In this document: positions 11,159 through 22,975 of the stretch, piece by piece
How the letters are laid out: each line of letters opens with the position of its first letter
Position numbering within the stretch: the stretch's first letter is position 1
NCBI GenBank assembly: GCA_018292915.2
Contig: JACVVK020000335.1
Span: 89,501 to 153,500, forward strand
DNA: 64,000 nt
Direction: 5' to 3'
DNA from: Batillaria attramentaria
Lineage: Eukaryota; Mollusca; Gastropoda; Batillariidae
Notes under the pieces: generated by a model
Database searches by the model: none
What the model saw: the letters and a program-made list of their open reading frames with translations, nothing else
What the model was told of the DNA's origin: nothing
Position numbers and translations under genes: made by a program

Positions 11159-11806
11159 CTTCACTCGTTCTCTCTGGGCTAGATTATTGTAACTCGCTCC
11201 TTGCCCGTCTTCCTCAAAATCAGTTAGACAAAATTCAAAAAGTATGAACTGTGCAGCCCGTCTTATCTTCAAAACACCAAAACGGCAACATGTGCCTCCT
11301 CTCCTATCTGATCTGCACTGGTTGTCCATCCAAAACAGAATTCATTATAAACTTGCCACTCTCTGATATAACATTAACTCAGGTTCTGCTGCCTCCTATC
11401 TGTCCGCTCTCATTCAGCTCTACACACCATCCCGCAACCTCCGTTCGTCCTCCGACACCCGTCCTCTCCGTATTCCCATCCGTCGGAAAAAAGTTTCAAG
11501 GCCAGCGTGCGTTTTCATACATTGGTCCTGTAGTTTAATTGGAACGGCCTCCCCTCTCACATCCGCCATGCTCAGTCGTTAGCAGTCTTTAAATCTCAAC
11601 TTAAAACACATCTTTTCTCCATGCAGTAGAACCAACCCCCCCCCCCCTCCATCTCTGCATGCCACCTGCAAAAAAAATCAGTGTGTGTGTGTGTGTGTGT
11701 TGTAAGTTATATACGCTGTTTTTATATTATGTTTATGTACGCGCCCTGAGCTCTTGCGAGATGGGGCGCCACAAATACCCTTTATTATTATTATTATTAT
11801 CAATGT

Positions 11807-12057
11807 TTATAGTATATGTGTGCACAAGGTCAGTTACTATGGGCTGCCTACTTGAATTCTTTCATTATAGATTTCATAAAATGAACAAGTTTCAACAGTA
11901 CCATTTTCTGGCTACATGTCATCAATTTTTCAAATTTCAAAGCATTGGGATTTTTGCGGAAAAATGGCTTAATCGCGGTTTTACGTGTGGCGTCGAAGAA
12001 TGCGCAGGAAAACAGATAGTAAAATTCGTCTCCCAGCTCGTGTGCATCACATTTATT

Positions 12058-12096
<39 letters not shown>

Positions 12097-12104
12097 TTTT
12101 TTTG
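11807..12104. other. Unassigned sequence ending in an (ATTT)n tract
   Basis: About 245 bp with no recognised feature, then (ATTT)n at about 12052-12101. Confidence 0.6.
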
Positions 12105-12606
12105 CTGCCCCAACTCTTTGCCAACTAAAGTGGTGTTCCTCCCAGGTCATGGGTGGAACCCACGGCACATTAATCATTCTAAGACCTCCCATTTCATAGG
12201 GTAAACAATCTTCCTATTTATTTTGGCTATCTTGTTATCCCAGAGAAAAGAGTAGAATACTTTGTTCAATTCATCAATGAACTGTTTGGAAGGATCCGGT
12301 ATATTCATAAATAAATGTACAATTTTTGAAATGGCAAGAGTTTTTATGACTGTAATTTTTCCTAGCGGCGTTAACTACCTTTTTGACCAGATATTCAGAG
12401 TACGCTTAATGTCTGCAAGTTTCTCTTGGTAGTTAATATCAACTATACAATTTATATCAGTTGAGAACAACACGCCAAGCACTCTAAATACCCCCGGATT
12501 CCATACAAAATTAGCATCACGCAGATACCTAACATTCGAGTTTCTCATGGACCCTAACCAGACTAATGGCTTAATTCTATTTATAAATGGAAAATACTGT
12601 TATACG
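12105..12606 (-). mobile_element. Tx1/L1-like LINE fragment (RT C-terminal part)
   Basis: On the minus strand this matches 52735-52995 of the Tx1-like LINE and extends about 180 bp further downstream (FIDELNKVFYSFLWDNK, then NRKIVYPMKW). In-frame stops occur near the CA-rich end, and the fragment has no element termini. It shows that the same LINE family has several broken copies in the window. Confidence 0.8.
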
Positions 12607-12684
12607 AGGGGTGTACCAGATGTAGTGTCACTGGTGCTCTAACGGAAACCGGTAAACGTAACGCCACAAAACATTCTCCTAAGA

Positions 12685-12803
<119 letters not shown>

Positions 12804-12848
12804 AATGAGGTGCCCCCGATTACGGAAAATACACCAGAGGAGTTTGTT

Positions 12849-12900
12849 GATTTCGACCGTAAAACTGCGAGTTTTAACGAGCAGTTTTACGGTCGAAATC
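12849..12900. repeat. Perfect 20-bp stem inverted repeat
   Basis: GATTTCGACCGTAAAACTGC is followed by a 12-nt spacer and its exact reverse complement. No element is recognised around it. Confidence 0.95.
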
Positions 12901-13019
12901 ACGTGGGAGATACTGAAGCGGGCAGAATGTGCCAGTGATATCCTGAAAACCCTGCCATGTAAAGACGTCATATGGCTTCTCGGGTGTTTCAGGACTTAAC
13001 GCACTTTCCATCATGTATG

Positions 13020-13101
13020 AGCAATATCAAGACGGGACAACAAGAAAAAGGCCAGCACAAATATTCGGCTCCAGCCGGGATTCAAACCCACGACCCGAGC
13101 G
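13020..13101 (-). mobile_element. SINE V1 fragment
   Basis: Central V1 part only (ATATCAAGACGGGACAAC through CACGACCCGAGC, reverse). The A-box end is missing. Confidence 0.75.
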
Positions 13102-13656
13102 TAAATACTTGTAAAGTATAAGTCTAACTCTATGCCGATGTGTGCATGGCAGTCGACTAATACGGCCGTGGAGTGCACTTCTTTCTCGGTTATGTTCAAC
13201 AACACACAATACAGCTAACACTATCCGTTTGCAGATAAGAGTGCACCATCTTAGTATTTACTGAATCGGGCTATTTAAAAATAAAATCGATCACTTCTTA
13301 CCTGCAGTAGGCGCTATCGGTTCACTCCAATATGACTCAGAAAATTTTCAAGAAGGCGGATGTTATATAGGTACCTGCAACATAGACCCTTCTAGAGCGA
13401 GATTGTATAGCCAATCGGGTCTCTAGAAGGCGGTTCAATGTTCGCAGTGGTACAAAGATAGTGCACGCTTTTCATATCAACAAAAACAAGTCGCTCATCT
13501 GTGATCCGTACAAACCATTTTTTTTTTACACCACTCGCCAGTGCAAGCTTTCAGTGAGTTAACTTCGAGTGCTTTACGTCCGAAAATATAAGGAAACAGA
13601 GCGAAAGTGTGAGCTACGGCGTTCCATAACCCACTCAGTGGTTTACGAGTTCACAA
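13102..13656. other. No gene recognised
   Basis: About 550 bp without a convincing ORF or repeat match in the window. A short 10-bp inverted pair (CCTTCTAGAG / CTCTAGAAGG) lies near 13388-13432. Confidence 0.5.
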
Positions 13657-14135
13657 CAAGGAGGAACGGCCCCGTCCTACAAAGTTGTTTCTCCAAACTT
13701 CATTTTATTTTGTCTGTTTTGTTGTTATTGTTGCCGGTTCTCCCCTCTCCAAGTTCTACCAATGACACTAGATCCTCTACGATTTCGACCGATTAGCCAC
13801 GTGACTGGGGGTGGGGCCGGGTGGGGGAAGAAGGGGGAGAGAGAGAGAGAGAGGCAGAGAGAGAGAGAGAGGGTGGGTGGGTGGGTGTTTAGGAGTTTAA
13901 CGTCCTTTCCCCCCCCCCCCCCCCCCATAAGGGTGATATCAAAGACGGGGCAACGAGAAAAAGGCCAGCACAAATATTTGGCCCCAGCGGCCGGGATTCG
14001 AACTCTCGGCCCAAGCATTGAAAGTCCAACGCTCTACCATTCGGCCACCCTGGCTCCCCAGAGAGAGAGAGAGAGAGAGAGAGAGGCGTCAGTTCCCTGA
14101 ACTAAACATTTGACGTCAGCCTCAGGCAGGTCGAC

Positions 14136-14176
<41 letters not shown>

Positions 14177-15272
14177 GTCAATTCCGCGAAGTAAACTTTT
14201 GACGTCAGCCTCTAGCACTGAGATCGTCTGAGGATGCTTGTTCATGTCTTGTGATTTCCCTGTTGGCTTTGTGACTTCTCCGACTGAATTATTTTTCACA
14301 TGAAATCTGGAAGATCTAGAGGGCTGATGAAATGTCGGTAGCAGTGACGATACTTGCAGATTTTGTCTGTGAACCAAACATTTGACGTCAGTCTCACGCT
14401 GCTCGTCTGACAGATGATACTTCTACATATCTTATGATTTCCTTGTTGCTTTTGTGACTTCCGTGACTGAATTAATTTTTACATAAAATCTGGAAGATCT
14501 AGAGAGCTGATGAAACGTGGACTTAAGTGCCTTGGATTGTACTTACGAAATTGCAAAATTGGAACTTTTTTGACCGGCGCTTCTCGCAGAAACGTGAAAA
14601 ATGTGTTTATCTAAAAGCTCTGCTATTCTTAATACTAAAGCTATAATAGTGCAGTAGTTCATGTCATATGTGCAGTTGGCACAAGTGACAAAAATACCGG
14701 AATGATGAGTAATTTGAAGCAGTCGTTTCATAGATATTTGGCCTTATATGCAAACCACCCCTACCTCGGAAATATTTTTCTTACACAAAACCTGTCAGAG
14801 CTACAGAGCTGTGCTACGAAAACAGGCAGTATAATTGGATGATCTTCCCAATTTCAGAAAATGAAGCCATTTGAACATTTTTTTCGAAAAAATTCGTGAC
14901 ATGACCGATTTTTTCAAATCGGCGATAACTGTTCTCAAAATGCGGCAGGCTAAAAATCGTGAAAAATAGCTCTGGAGAATGTGACTGCCCATTTTATCTC
15001 AAAGTAAAAAGCCGTCCGGCGAGGTGGTTTAGCAGATAGCCATCATTACATCCGTCCACACACACACACACACACACACACGTCAACTCCCGCCAAAAAG
15101 AACGCAGCAGCAAAGTGTGCACGTAAGGTGTCTATGACGCAGATTTCGTTACGTCACTGTGTGCGTGAAAGTAAGTATTGTGTGGAAAAACGTCACAGTC
15201 TTGTTTTGTATCACTGAAACTTGCTGCTGCGCGTAGCAAAATCTGCCCCGTCTCATAAAGTTGTTACAACTT
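13657..15272 (-). mobile_element. Family A element A4, full length, reverse
   Basis: From CAAGGAGGAACGG (3' end, reverse) to the 5' terminal palindrome at 15272. The palindrome is collapsed, because its centre is deleted (AAAGTTGTTACAACTT). It contains SINE V1 (13871-14059), AG tracts, core repeats, the body and a CA tract (about 15058-15081). Flanks are A-rich on the 5' side (T run in element orientation) and CAA on the 3' side. Closest to A7/A9. Confidence 0.8.
13871..14059 (-). mobile_element. SINE V1 embedded in A4
   Basis: Reverse V1 with an expanded poly-C run near 13909-13926. Same position in the host element as in A3, A7 and A9. Confidence 0.85.
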
Positions 15273-16021
15273 AAAAACACACTCCAGTTACGTCATCGGT
15301 CAGCGGCCTTGAAATGGAGATTTCTGACCTTCTGCTAAAAACGCTGAAGATGGATGAAAAATGAGGTGACGTTGACTACATTCGGAAAGACAACGCAAAG
15401 AACAGTAAAACAATACACCAAACTCTACCTAGAAACATTATAGCCACCAACATCGCCACAAAACGCCGCCAAGGAGACGAGTCGAGCACACGAGACTGAA
15501 CCTAGCAGACGTAAAGCACAACACAATTTTACAAGGCAACACACGAGCAGACGAACTACTGTTTTTCTGCCTACCGTGAAGAAAATAGGAAGATATGGCC
15601 TTCACGATGTGTACCAAACGAAATCTGCCGCTTTTATGACCGACACTTCGCCGCAATTCATGTCGCATGTGTTTGGATCTGCCCGCGCGTACACTTTTTG
15701 CCCGATTCGCTACTGAGGCTGACGCTAGCAGCCACTTCTGCACCGAAACATGAACTTGGCGCAAGAATCTGGCCACGCAGATAGTAAACTTTGAAATTAT
15801 TCTTTCATTGTTGAATTTACTGAGATGGCAATTTGTTGCAACAGTGTCATCTTCACATTTAATGTCGTTCGTCAAACTCGTAAAACAAGACAGTACACAG
15901 TGGTTTGAATGGAACTACTTCTTTTCTCGGTGTCGGTGGAAATGGTCTATGTAAAAAGGTGTGTCAAAAATGAGCCCTTGGGTCAATAGATTGGATTTTC
16001 GAAGAGAAAAGAAAATGCTCG
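15273..16021. other. No gene recognised; CpG-containing single-copy stretch
   Basis: A minus-strand frame of 145 codons (15438-15875) is open, but it has no recognisable domain, no low-complexity excuse and no supporting signal. I do not call it a gene. The stretch is not repeated elsewhere in the window. Confidence 0.4.
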
Positions 16022-16184
16022 TGGTATAAACAGCTTACATGATTAGTTCTCGTGGTTTACGGCGAAAGACTAACCCCTCGATGGTTCGATTGTTTGAGTA
16101 GTTACCGAGCCTCCCAATCGAACCATCTCAGGGTTAGTCTTTCGCCGTAAACCACAAGAACTAATCGTGTAAGCTTTATATCCT
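16022..16184. mobile_element. Foldback element / long hairpin
   Basis: Arms 16022-16091 and 16115-16184 are about 70 bp each with a few mismatches, separated by a 23-nt loop. The arms contain TTTACGGCGAAAGACTAAC. No clear target duplication beyond TA-rich flanks. It could be a small foldback MITE or a hairpin RNA source. Confidence 0.75.
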
Positions 16185-16239
16185 TTACGCTTCTGGGAAC
16201 AAAGCATAGCCTTATATACGTGGTAAGGAACGGGTAACA

Positions 16240-16352
16240 AAGACTTGTGAAGGAAAGAAGGTCGTTTAAAATGACCAGGCGATATATTCTACGGAAGTCC
16301 GTTTGTATCATAGTTGAAACATATCTATTCTGGTGTTCTTGTCACTTCATTT
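16240..16352 (-). repeat. Dispersed repeat D, copy 1
   Basis: The reverse complement matches 30868-30975 (AAGTGACAAGAACACCAGAA and following). Function unknown. Confidence 0.7.
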
Positions 16353-16448
16353 GATAGACAGGTGGAAATTTTGTTAACGGCGTGCTGAGGGCGTGTGTTA
16401 TTGGTCTGAATATCTTTGGCGGGCGTGTGAACTGACGCGAACATATCG

Positions 16449-16452
<4 letters not shown>

Positions 16453-16500
<48 letters not shown>

Positions 16501-16501
16501 G
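16453..16501 (+). repeat. TG/AG microsatellite
   Basis: (TG)n followed by (AG)n, directly before repeat E. Confidence 0.9.
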
Positions 16502-16742
16502 TGCATTCTGCATTAAGGCACACTAATAACAACTCCGGTTGATTTCCGAAAAACGTGCCAGGTCCACAATAGGCAGTGACAGCACAAGTGAAGCAGCTCT
16601 CACGGGTCCTATTACATGCAGGCAGTGCATGGCACGCCTAGCCTGTCTCAGTGTCTGTGCACATGCATAAAGAAGAGCGGTATGACAAGGTAACTTTCCA
16701 CCCGGCATGACCCTTTTTGCCCTGGGCGGCACACGGAAAAAA
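16502..16742 (+). repeat. Dispersed repeat E, copy 1
   Basis: Matches 25285-25588 in the same orientation (TCCGGTTGATTTCCG, CACGCCTAGCCTGTCTCAG, GGCATGACCCTTTTTGCCCT). Both copies follow AG-rich tracts. Not recognised. Confidence 0.75.
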
Positions 16743-16958
16743 CACCTTGAATAGAACCAGCAGTTGACGTCACAGTCTCAACAAAACAAGAGAGAAGCAC
16801 ACTAGGTCGAGTTCTAACTTTGCTGTTAGCGCGTCTTGTACAGAAGTAAGGCCTGAGCGCCTGTAACAAGGCTGGAACCTGTCTGACAGCTATCCTAAAG
16901 GCCGTTCATGAAAATTCTAATTCTTTATCGAGCTTTGAAAGTCACCTTTCTCTCTTTT
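16743..16958. other. No feature recognised
   Basis: Short spacer between repeat E and element A5. It ends in a TTTT run that is the A5 target. Confidence 0.5.
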
Positions 16959-17937
16959 AAGTTGTTTCTCTATAGAGAAGCAACTTTATAGGATGGAGCA
17001 GATTTCGCTGCGCACAGCAGCAATCTTCAGTTATACAAAGCAAGACTGTGACGTTTCTCCAGACAATACATACTTGCACGCACACAGTGACGTAACGAAA
17101 TCTGCGTGATTGTAGACAACTGAAGTGCACACTATGCTGCTGCGTTCTTTTTGGCTGGAGCTGTGAGACGTGTGTGTGTGTGTGTGTGTGTGTGTGATGT
17201 AATTGTAGCTATGTCCTAAACCATCTTCTTGAAACTTTTTACTTTGAGATTAAATGGGAAGTCACCTTCTCCAGACCTACTTTTCACGATTTTTCTCTTG
17301 CTGCATTTTTAGAAGAGTTATCGCCCATTGAAAAAAAAAGGTCATGTTACGTATTTTGACGAAAAAGTTGTTCAAATGCCTTCATTTTCTAGACTTTGGA
17401 AGCTCATCCAATTATACTGACTGCATTTATAGCACAGCTCTATAGCTCTGACAGATGTGGAAAAAAATATTTCTGAGGTAGGGGAGGTTTGGGGGAGGTA
17501 GGGTTGCATAATAAGGCCGACTGTCTACGAAAAGACTCCTTCAAAGTACTCATCATCCTGGCGTTGTTGTCAAATGTGATAACTGCATATATATGACGGG
17601 AATTACTGCACTGTTATATATCCTAAATATCAGGAATATTTTTTCAAGTTTCTGCGAGAAGCACCGGTCCAAAGAGTTTAAATTTTGCGATTTCGTAAGT
17701 ACATTCCAAGGTATTCAAGTCCACGTTTCCCCAGCCCTCTAGATTTTCCAATTTTTTTTTTTAAATTAATTCAGCCAGGAAGTCACAACAGCGGCCGGGT
17801 CTAGTGTCTTTGGTAGGTCTTACACACTTGAAGAGAGAAAGAAAAAAAGAACAACTGAAAACAACAACAAACAACAAAACAGATAAAATGGCATGAAATT
17901 TGGAGAAACAACTTTACGGGATGAAGCCATTCCTCCT
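16959..17937 (+). mobile_element. Family A element A5, short subfamily
   Basis: Starts with the intact terminal palindrome after TTTT and ends GAAGCCATTCCTCC before a T run. It has the TG tract and body but only a remnant of the core repeat, lacks SINE V1, and shares its 3' segment (GCGGCCGGGTCTAGTGTC) with A2. Confidence 0.8.
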
Positions 17938-18056
17938 TTTTTCTTTTTCTATTTTTTTTTCCTGGGGGGGGGGGGGGGGGGGGTGGGGAGGGGGGTGTTA
18001 TTGTAGGATTAACTCAAGGATCATAGCACACACAAAAAACCCCAAAACAAAGAAAA
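17938..18056. repeat. Poly-T/poly-G tract and A-rich spacer
   Basis: T-rich run, more than 20 G, then AC-rich sequence between two A elements. Confidence 0.8.
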
Positions 18057-19845
18057 CAAGGACGAATGGCCCGAGCCCATTAAGTTCCTCTCCCCCCCCC
18101 CCCCCCCCCCAATTTCATGCTATTTTGTCGCTATTGTTGCCGGTGTTGTTTTTTGTTTGTTTGTTTTGTTTTGATTTTCTCTTTAATTCTGTAAGACCTA
18201 CCAAAGACACAAGATCCGCAACGCTATAGCGGATCTAGAATCTTAGGGGGGGAGAGAGAGAGAGAGAGATGATGCCAATTCCGTGAACTAAACATTTGAC
18301 GTCAGGCTCACTGTTACGAGCGTGGCTGTGCCTGTTTGTATTTTTGTTTGTATGCTGTAGGATAACAGCTGTAATGTTTTGTAGTTTAGTGAGACAGAAA
18401 AGTTATGTTTAGTTCATACTGTGTTTAGTACTGTAAATCTGTTTCCCGTGATTCAGAAGTTTCTATTGTTATCACGAGTATTCGAGAAGTAGTGACCTTG
18501 TCTTAACTGTAGCCTTTTTGCCTCGGGCGGCGGCATGCATTTAGGGCCTAGTGCTGAGTCGCTCGGAAATTTCGTGCAAATCGCTTTGTTCTGACTTGTT
18601 TACGATTAGACGATATAACGCCCCTAGGTTCGGCGGGCAGGAACTTGATTATTCTGGATTCTTCTTTAGTTTTAAAATAGTAATAAGGTGATTCACGTTC
18701 TGATTTTTGATTGGTTATTCTATATTAGTTGATCGGAATGTGCTGGAATGCTGTGTCTGTATATAAGGCCCGGAGATGTTTGCGTGGGTGTGTGTGCATG
18801 AGAGAAGCTTGTATTGGCGAAGCTTGAAAGTGCTGTGTAACACCAGAGAAGTGCTGTAATAAACTCCACACCGTTATAACGTTTCTACACGCTCACGTGT
18901 TTTCTGTGAGTGAAGAGACAGCGTGCGGTCCACAAGAACTCGCTACGTGAGGAAGTGTTTGCCTGTGTATGTCATCATATTCCCTCGATAAGACGACAGG
19001 CTCTTCAACACATCTCCACACGTAACACTCACGCAAGTCGTCTGACGGAGGATGCTTGTTCGTGTCTTGTGATTTCTCTGTTGGTGTTGTGACTTCCACG
19101 ACTGAATTAATTTTTACATAAAATCTGGTCGGACGCAGTGAAGATATTTACAGATTTTGTCTTTGAACAAGATATTTGAAGTCAGCCTCACACAAGTCGT
19201 CTGACAGAGGATGCTTGTTCATGTCTTGTGATTTCCCTGTTGCTTTTGTTACTTCCCTGACTGATTTTTACATTTTTACATAAAATCTGGAAGATCTAGA
19301 GGGCTGGTGAAACGTGGACTTGAATACCTTGAATTGTGCTTATGAAATCGTAAAATTGGAACGCTTTAGACCGGTGCTTCTCGCAGAAACTTGAAAAAAA
19401 TTGTTTAGCTAAAATCTCTGTTATTCTTAGTATTCAAGATATAACAGTGCAGTAGTTCTTGTCGTATGTGCAGTTATCGCATATGACAAAAACGCCGGAA
19501 TGATGAGCAATTTGAAGGAGCCTTTTCAAGATAGTCGGCCTTATATCCAAACCACCCATACCAGAGAAATATTTTTACACAAAATCTCTCAGAGCTACAT
19601 AGCTGTGCTACAAACCTATTCAGTATAATTGCGTGACCTTCGAAATTCTAGAAGATGAAGGCATTGGAACAACTTCTTCCGAAAACGTAACATGACCGAT
19701 TCCTTTAAATGGGCGATAACTCTTGTGAAAATACGGCAAGAGAATATTTCGTGAAAAATTCCTCTGGAGCATATGACTGCCCATTTCATCTTAAAGTAAA
19801 AAGCCCGTCAACGTGGTGGTTTAGGACATAGCTACAATCACATAC
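18057..19845 (-). mobile_element. Family A element A6, reverse, split by a solo LTR
   Basis: The 3' end (CAAGGACGAATGGCC, reverse) is at 18057, followed by a C run, the 3' segment, core repeats and body, ending near 19845 without the head. The core is interrupted at 18312-19027 by the LTR. No SINE V1. Body and core are moderately diverged from A4. Confidence 0.75.
18312..19027 (+). mobile_element. Solo LTR of an LTR retrotransposon
   Basis: A 716-bp unit beginning TGTTACGAGCG and ending ACACGTAACA (TG...CA with 7-bp inverted ends). It is flanked by the 5-bp duplication CTCAC (18307-18311 and 19028-19032) inside an A core. The promoter TATATAA (18760-18766) and a polyadenylation signal AATAAA (18858-18863) lie about 100 bp apart, giving a U3-R-U5 order on the plus strand. 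No internal coding region remains, so this is a recombined solo LTR. A 5-bp duplication fits Ty3/gypsy- or BEL-like elements; the family is not determined. Confidence 0.88.
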
Positions 19846-19870
19846 GTATAGGGCCGTAGGTGTAGATCTC

Positions 19871-20023
19871 GGGGTGGGTGGGTGGGTGATTGGGGGTTTA
19901 ACGTCCTTTTCCACCACCCTTTTCTTAGGGTGATATCAAAGACGGGGCAACGATGAAAAAGTCAGCACAAATATTTGGCCCCAGCGGGGATCGAACTCAC
20001 GACCCGAGCATTATTAGTCCAGG
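19871..20023 (-). mobile_element. SINE V1, head-truncated
   Basis: Reverse V1 with the GGGTGGGTGGGTG tail end and the B box (GATCGAACTC). It stops at GAGCATTATTAGTCC, losing the A box. Confidence 0.82.
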
Positions 20024-20458
20024 GAGGTGTCTGAGAAGAAAGTTGTAGACCAAGGCAGAAGTTTCAGAAGTTTTGTTTAAAAAAAAACTGAAAACCAAAA
20101 GGAAGGCTAAAAGGAATCATGCTGATGCTCATTCGTGTTTTATTAGAGCGCACACAATGGACGGAAAAGATTAACGAATTTCGTAGCGAGCAGCGTTCCC
20201 TCTGGCTCGAAAAAAATTCTGAAAGTTAAAACCATTTGTTGCTTACGAAAGTATTCAAGTAGGAGAGACGTATGTGAATTGAAGCATGTCAGCCACAGCG
20301 AATTTGCAAGTCGGCGAACCCGCATTCTTGCATTGTGATTAGACAAAAAGTATCCAAGAGTGCGCGAGTCAGATTCTGTCCGTTATACACAATGCCATAT
20401 CTGTGAGAACAAATCTGTGAAAGAAAGTTGCAGGCATCCCAGAATGCTTGGATAATCT

Positions 20459-20499
<41 letters not shown>

Positions 20500-20953
20500 A
20501 CAATATCCAAATTGCACTTTGAAGGCTCGACATTCATTCGACGGTACAGCGTCTTGTCCAGACGTGTCCATCCGCGTATGCACTGTAAGTGAAGTTTAAA
20601 CAGCACACGCACGTGGCAATGGAATGTAAACATGTCAAAATGCAAGGGGGTAAAAAACTGCAGGACAATTCTGCAGTGTGTGTTTCTTTACGCTGTTTGT
20701 TTTTGTTCCGTTTGTCTGTTTGTTTACGCTGTATTTTGATCCAGGCCAAGGCTCTTCTTGTAGTTGTGACGCATGCGTGTTTGAGTGAATGCCTACGTGC
20801 TGTAAATAAGACTTCAAGTTTATAGGAAGCATTTGTTGATTTCTGTGTGCGTTTGGGGTAGTGGTTTCGAACATACAACAACAACAACAACACAACAAAA
20901 ACAAATAAAAGAACCAAAATCAAACAACAACAACAACAAAACACATGGAGACT

Positions 20954-21011
<58 letters not shown>

Positions 21012-22739
21012 CTGAGTTTGGTACTAATATTTCTTAGTTAAAGTAACTTTATCGTGCGAAGCTTTTGGTCTGTAGTAAAAATATCCTAGACAGAGTATTA
21101 TCTGTCGTAGCGGAGAAGTACTTCTGTCGTACAAGATTTTATGAGATTTTACTCCGATGTAAGAACATCTGTACGAAATGTTGCTGTAGTCGATACGGGA
21201 GAGCAAATATCTTTACGAGATTTTTACTCCGGAGTAGGAAAATCTTATTGCGGAGTAAAAATGTTTGGGTCAAATTTTCGTAGAGGATATAATTATGTCT
21301 GTCTTGGAGGGTGAGCACTTTTGACGTTTGAGAGTTTACAAGAAGTTTACGCCGAGTAAACGTTTAGGGGAGTTAGTTTGTTGTGTTACACTGGTTCAGG
21401 CTTTGGATGTAGTGGCGTTAGGTCGCAGTAACTCTGCAAATCTTTTGTGTAAAAATAACCTGAGTGTTTTTTTACAGAACATTAGTGGTGACTTGCTCTA
21501 CTCTACACAAACTGGACACCCGTATTTTCATGCAGGATATAACTAAGACGAATTTGTTACTGCTGTTATTTTAGATGCTGGAAGAAATACATCGAGGAAG
21601 TTTGCACGGGCTAGGCTAAATAGTTGATTCACCCAGGAGATATAAAATGGCGTCAAGGAGTAAGGGGGGATCTTGGGGGAGGGAGTGAGAGTGGAGTCTC
21701 TGAGTTCACTGCAACGTAATGAATAACAAATTTCATAACTAGTATTCGAAGGTCTTCCCCTATAATGTCTAAGTGTAGCAGCTACATATAAGACCAACTA
21801 CTCTGGCCCAGTGTATGTCTGTGAAGTTTTAGATAATAATGAAATCATGAGTCTAATGCTGCCATTATAGTGATATGCCACATTCATGTACAATACCGAC
21901 AAATATACACACATTCGATCAGGTTCTCACCTGCACTAGCTTTTCCAACGGCACAGCTCAGAGCGACAACACCAAGTTTGCAACAAAGAATGCACTCAGA
22001 CACCGTTTTCAATTTCTGAGGAAGGCTGACGCCACTACCCAACCACCATGTAAAGCAATGAGTGTCCCCACAGGGGGGGGGGGGGGGGGGGGGGGGGTGG
22101 ACAGTCAACAAGGACCTGAAAATTCGTCGACCATGTTTGACATCGCGAAGCCGAATGTTTGAACTAATGTTATGAACATTCACATGTCCCTGCATTGTAC
22201 TGTACTAAGGCGTTAGTCAAAGTCGACGATACGTTCATTTACAGCCCCTTTCTCAGTTTTACACCGTCAGGTGCCACTCAAGTTTGAAAATGTGGACACT
22301 GGATGAAACTGCCTGGAAACACTCTGTCTTGGTAGCACCGGCTTCCATTTGAAGCGTCCATTTACACACCGTGGCCTTTCATATCGCTGAAGGAATCTTC
22401 ACCCTTGACGAAAACCTTTTAATGGCACAACGACCTTTTTCCGGTGTAGGGCGACAAACCTACTCCCCAAAGGATTTACCCCTGAGTAAAAATCCGGTAA
22501 ATTAAAAAGAACATTATATTGCGTCATTCTGTGTTCTCTTTGCTAGGTTTCTTTGTTTTGTGTGTAGTGTACTCGCGGCTGTGCTATGAAGTACACGTGG
22601 TCTTATTAAATATGTCTGGTGGATGTGGCAGAAGTAGACGTTGCACACATAGAACTCCACCTAGTTAATTGGAAATATCAACCTCGATTTTCGTTCATTT
22701 TGGTTTCTCCTTTCAAATGCGAAGTAAGTTGATCAAACT
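20024..22739. other. No gene recognised; microsatellites
   Basis: Mostly unique sequence. It holds a CA tract (20460-20498), a (CAA)n tract (about 20877-20940), CT/CA tracts (20958-21008) and a poly-G run (22072-22096). Around 21130-21270 there are several short copies of ACTCCGgAGTA-like motifs. Open frames here are short and mostly translate simple repeats. Confidence 0.5.
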
Positions 22740-22975
22740 TTGTATGTATGTATGTATGTATGTATGTATGTATGTATGTATGTATTCACGTCACAAACAT
22801 TTATGATAGGCGTTTTAAAAACTTGTATGTATGTATGTATGTATGTATGTATGTATGTATGTATGTATGTATGTATGTATGTATGTATGTATGTATGTAT
22901 TATGTATGTATGTATTATGTATGTATGTATGTATGTCACAAACATTTATGATAGCCGTTTTAAAAAATGTCAAGC
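22740..22975 (+). repeat. Duplicated (GTAT)n array
   Basis: Two GTAT tracts, each followed by the same roughly 35-bp unit (TCACAAACATTTATGATAG, then CGTTTTAAAAA). The whole array plus flank has been tandemly duplicated. Confidence 0.92.

Larger units (their letters stand above)
9720..11806 (+). mobile_element. CR1/L2-like LINE, 5'-truncated, with two SINE insertions
   Basis: This is the reverse transcriptase part of a non-LTR retrotransposon. Visible RT motifs are FRPVSNLPF, LLTLLDLSAAFDTIDH (catalytic D), LYGVHQDSVLGPILF, and FTDDTELYG in place of the canonical FADD. The frame is broken by a V1 SINE (10268-10439) and a V2 SINE (10775-11158), and by further frameshifts after 10669. The 3' end has GCGCCCTGAGCTC, then GGGGCGCCACAAATACC, then (TTA)n, typical of CR1/L2/Rex1-type elements. 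The copy is dead. Its 5' side is cut by the B fragment. RT clade placement is from motif style only. Confidence 0.85.

Noticed and set aside
15438..15875. 145-codon minus-strand ORF
   Set aside because: No recognisable domain, no splice or promoter context, no second copy to compare; length alone is not enough.
22740..22975. CRISPR-like array in the GTAT region
   Set aside because: Simple tetranucleotide runs with one duplicated flank; no regular repeat-spacer structure.
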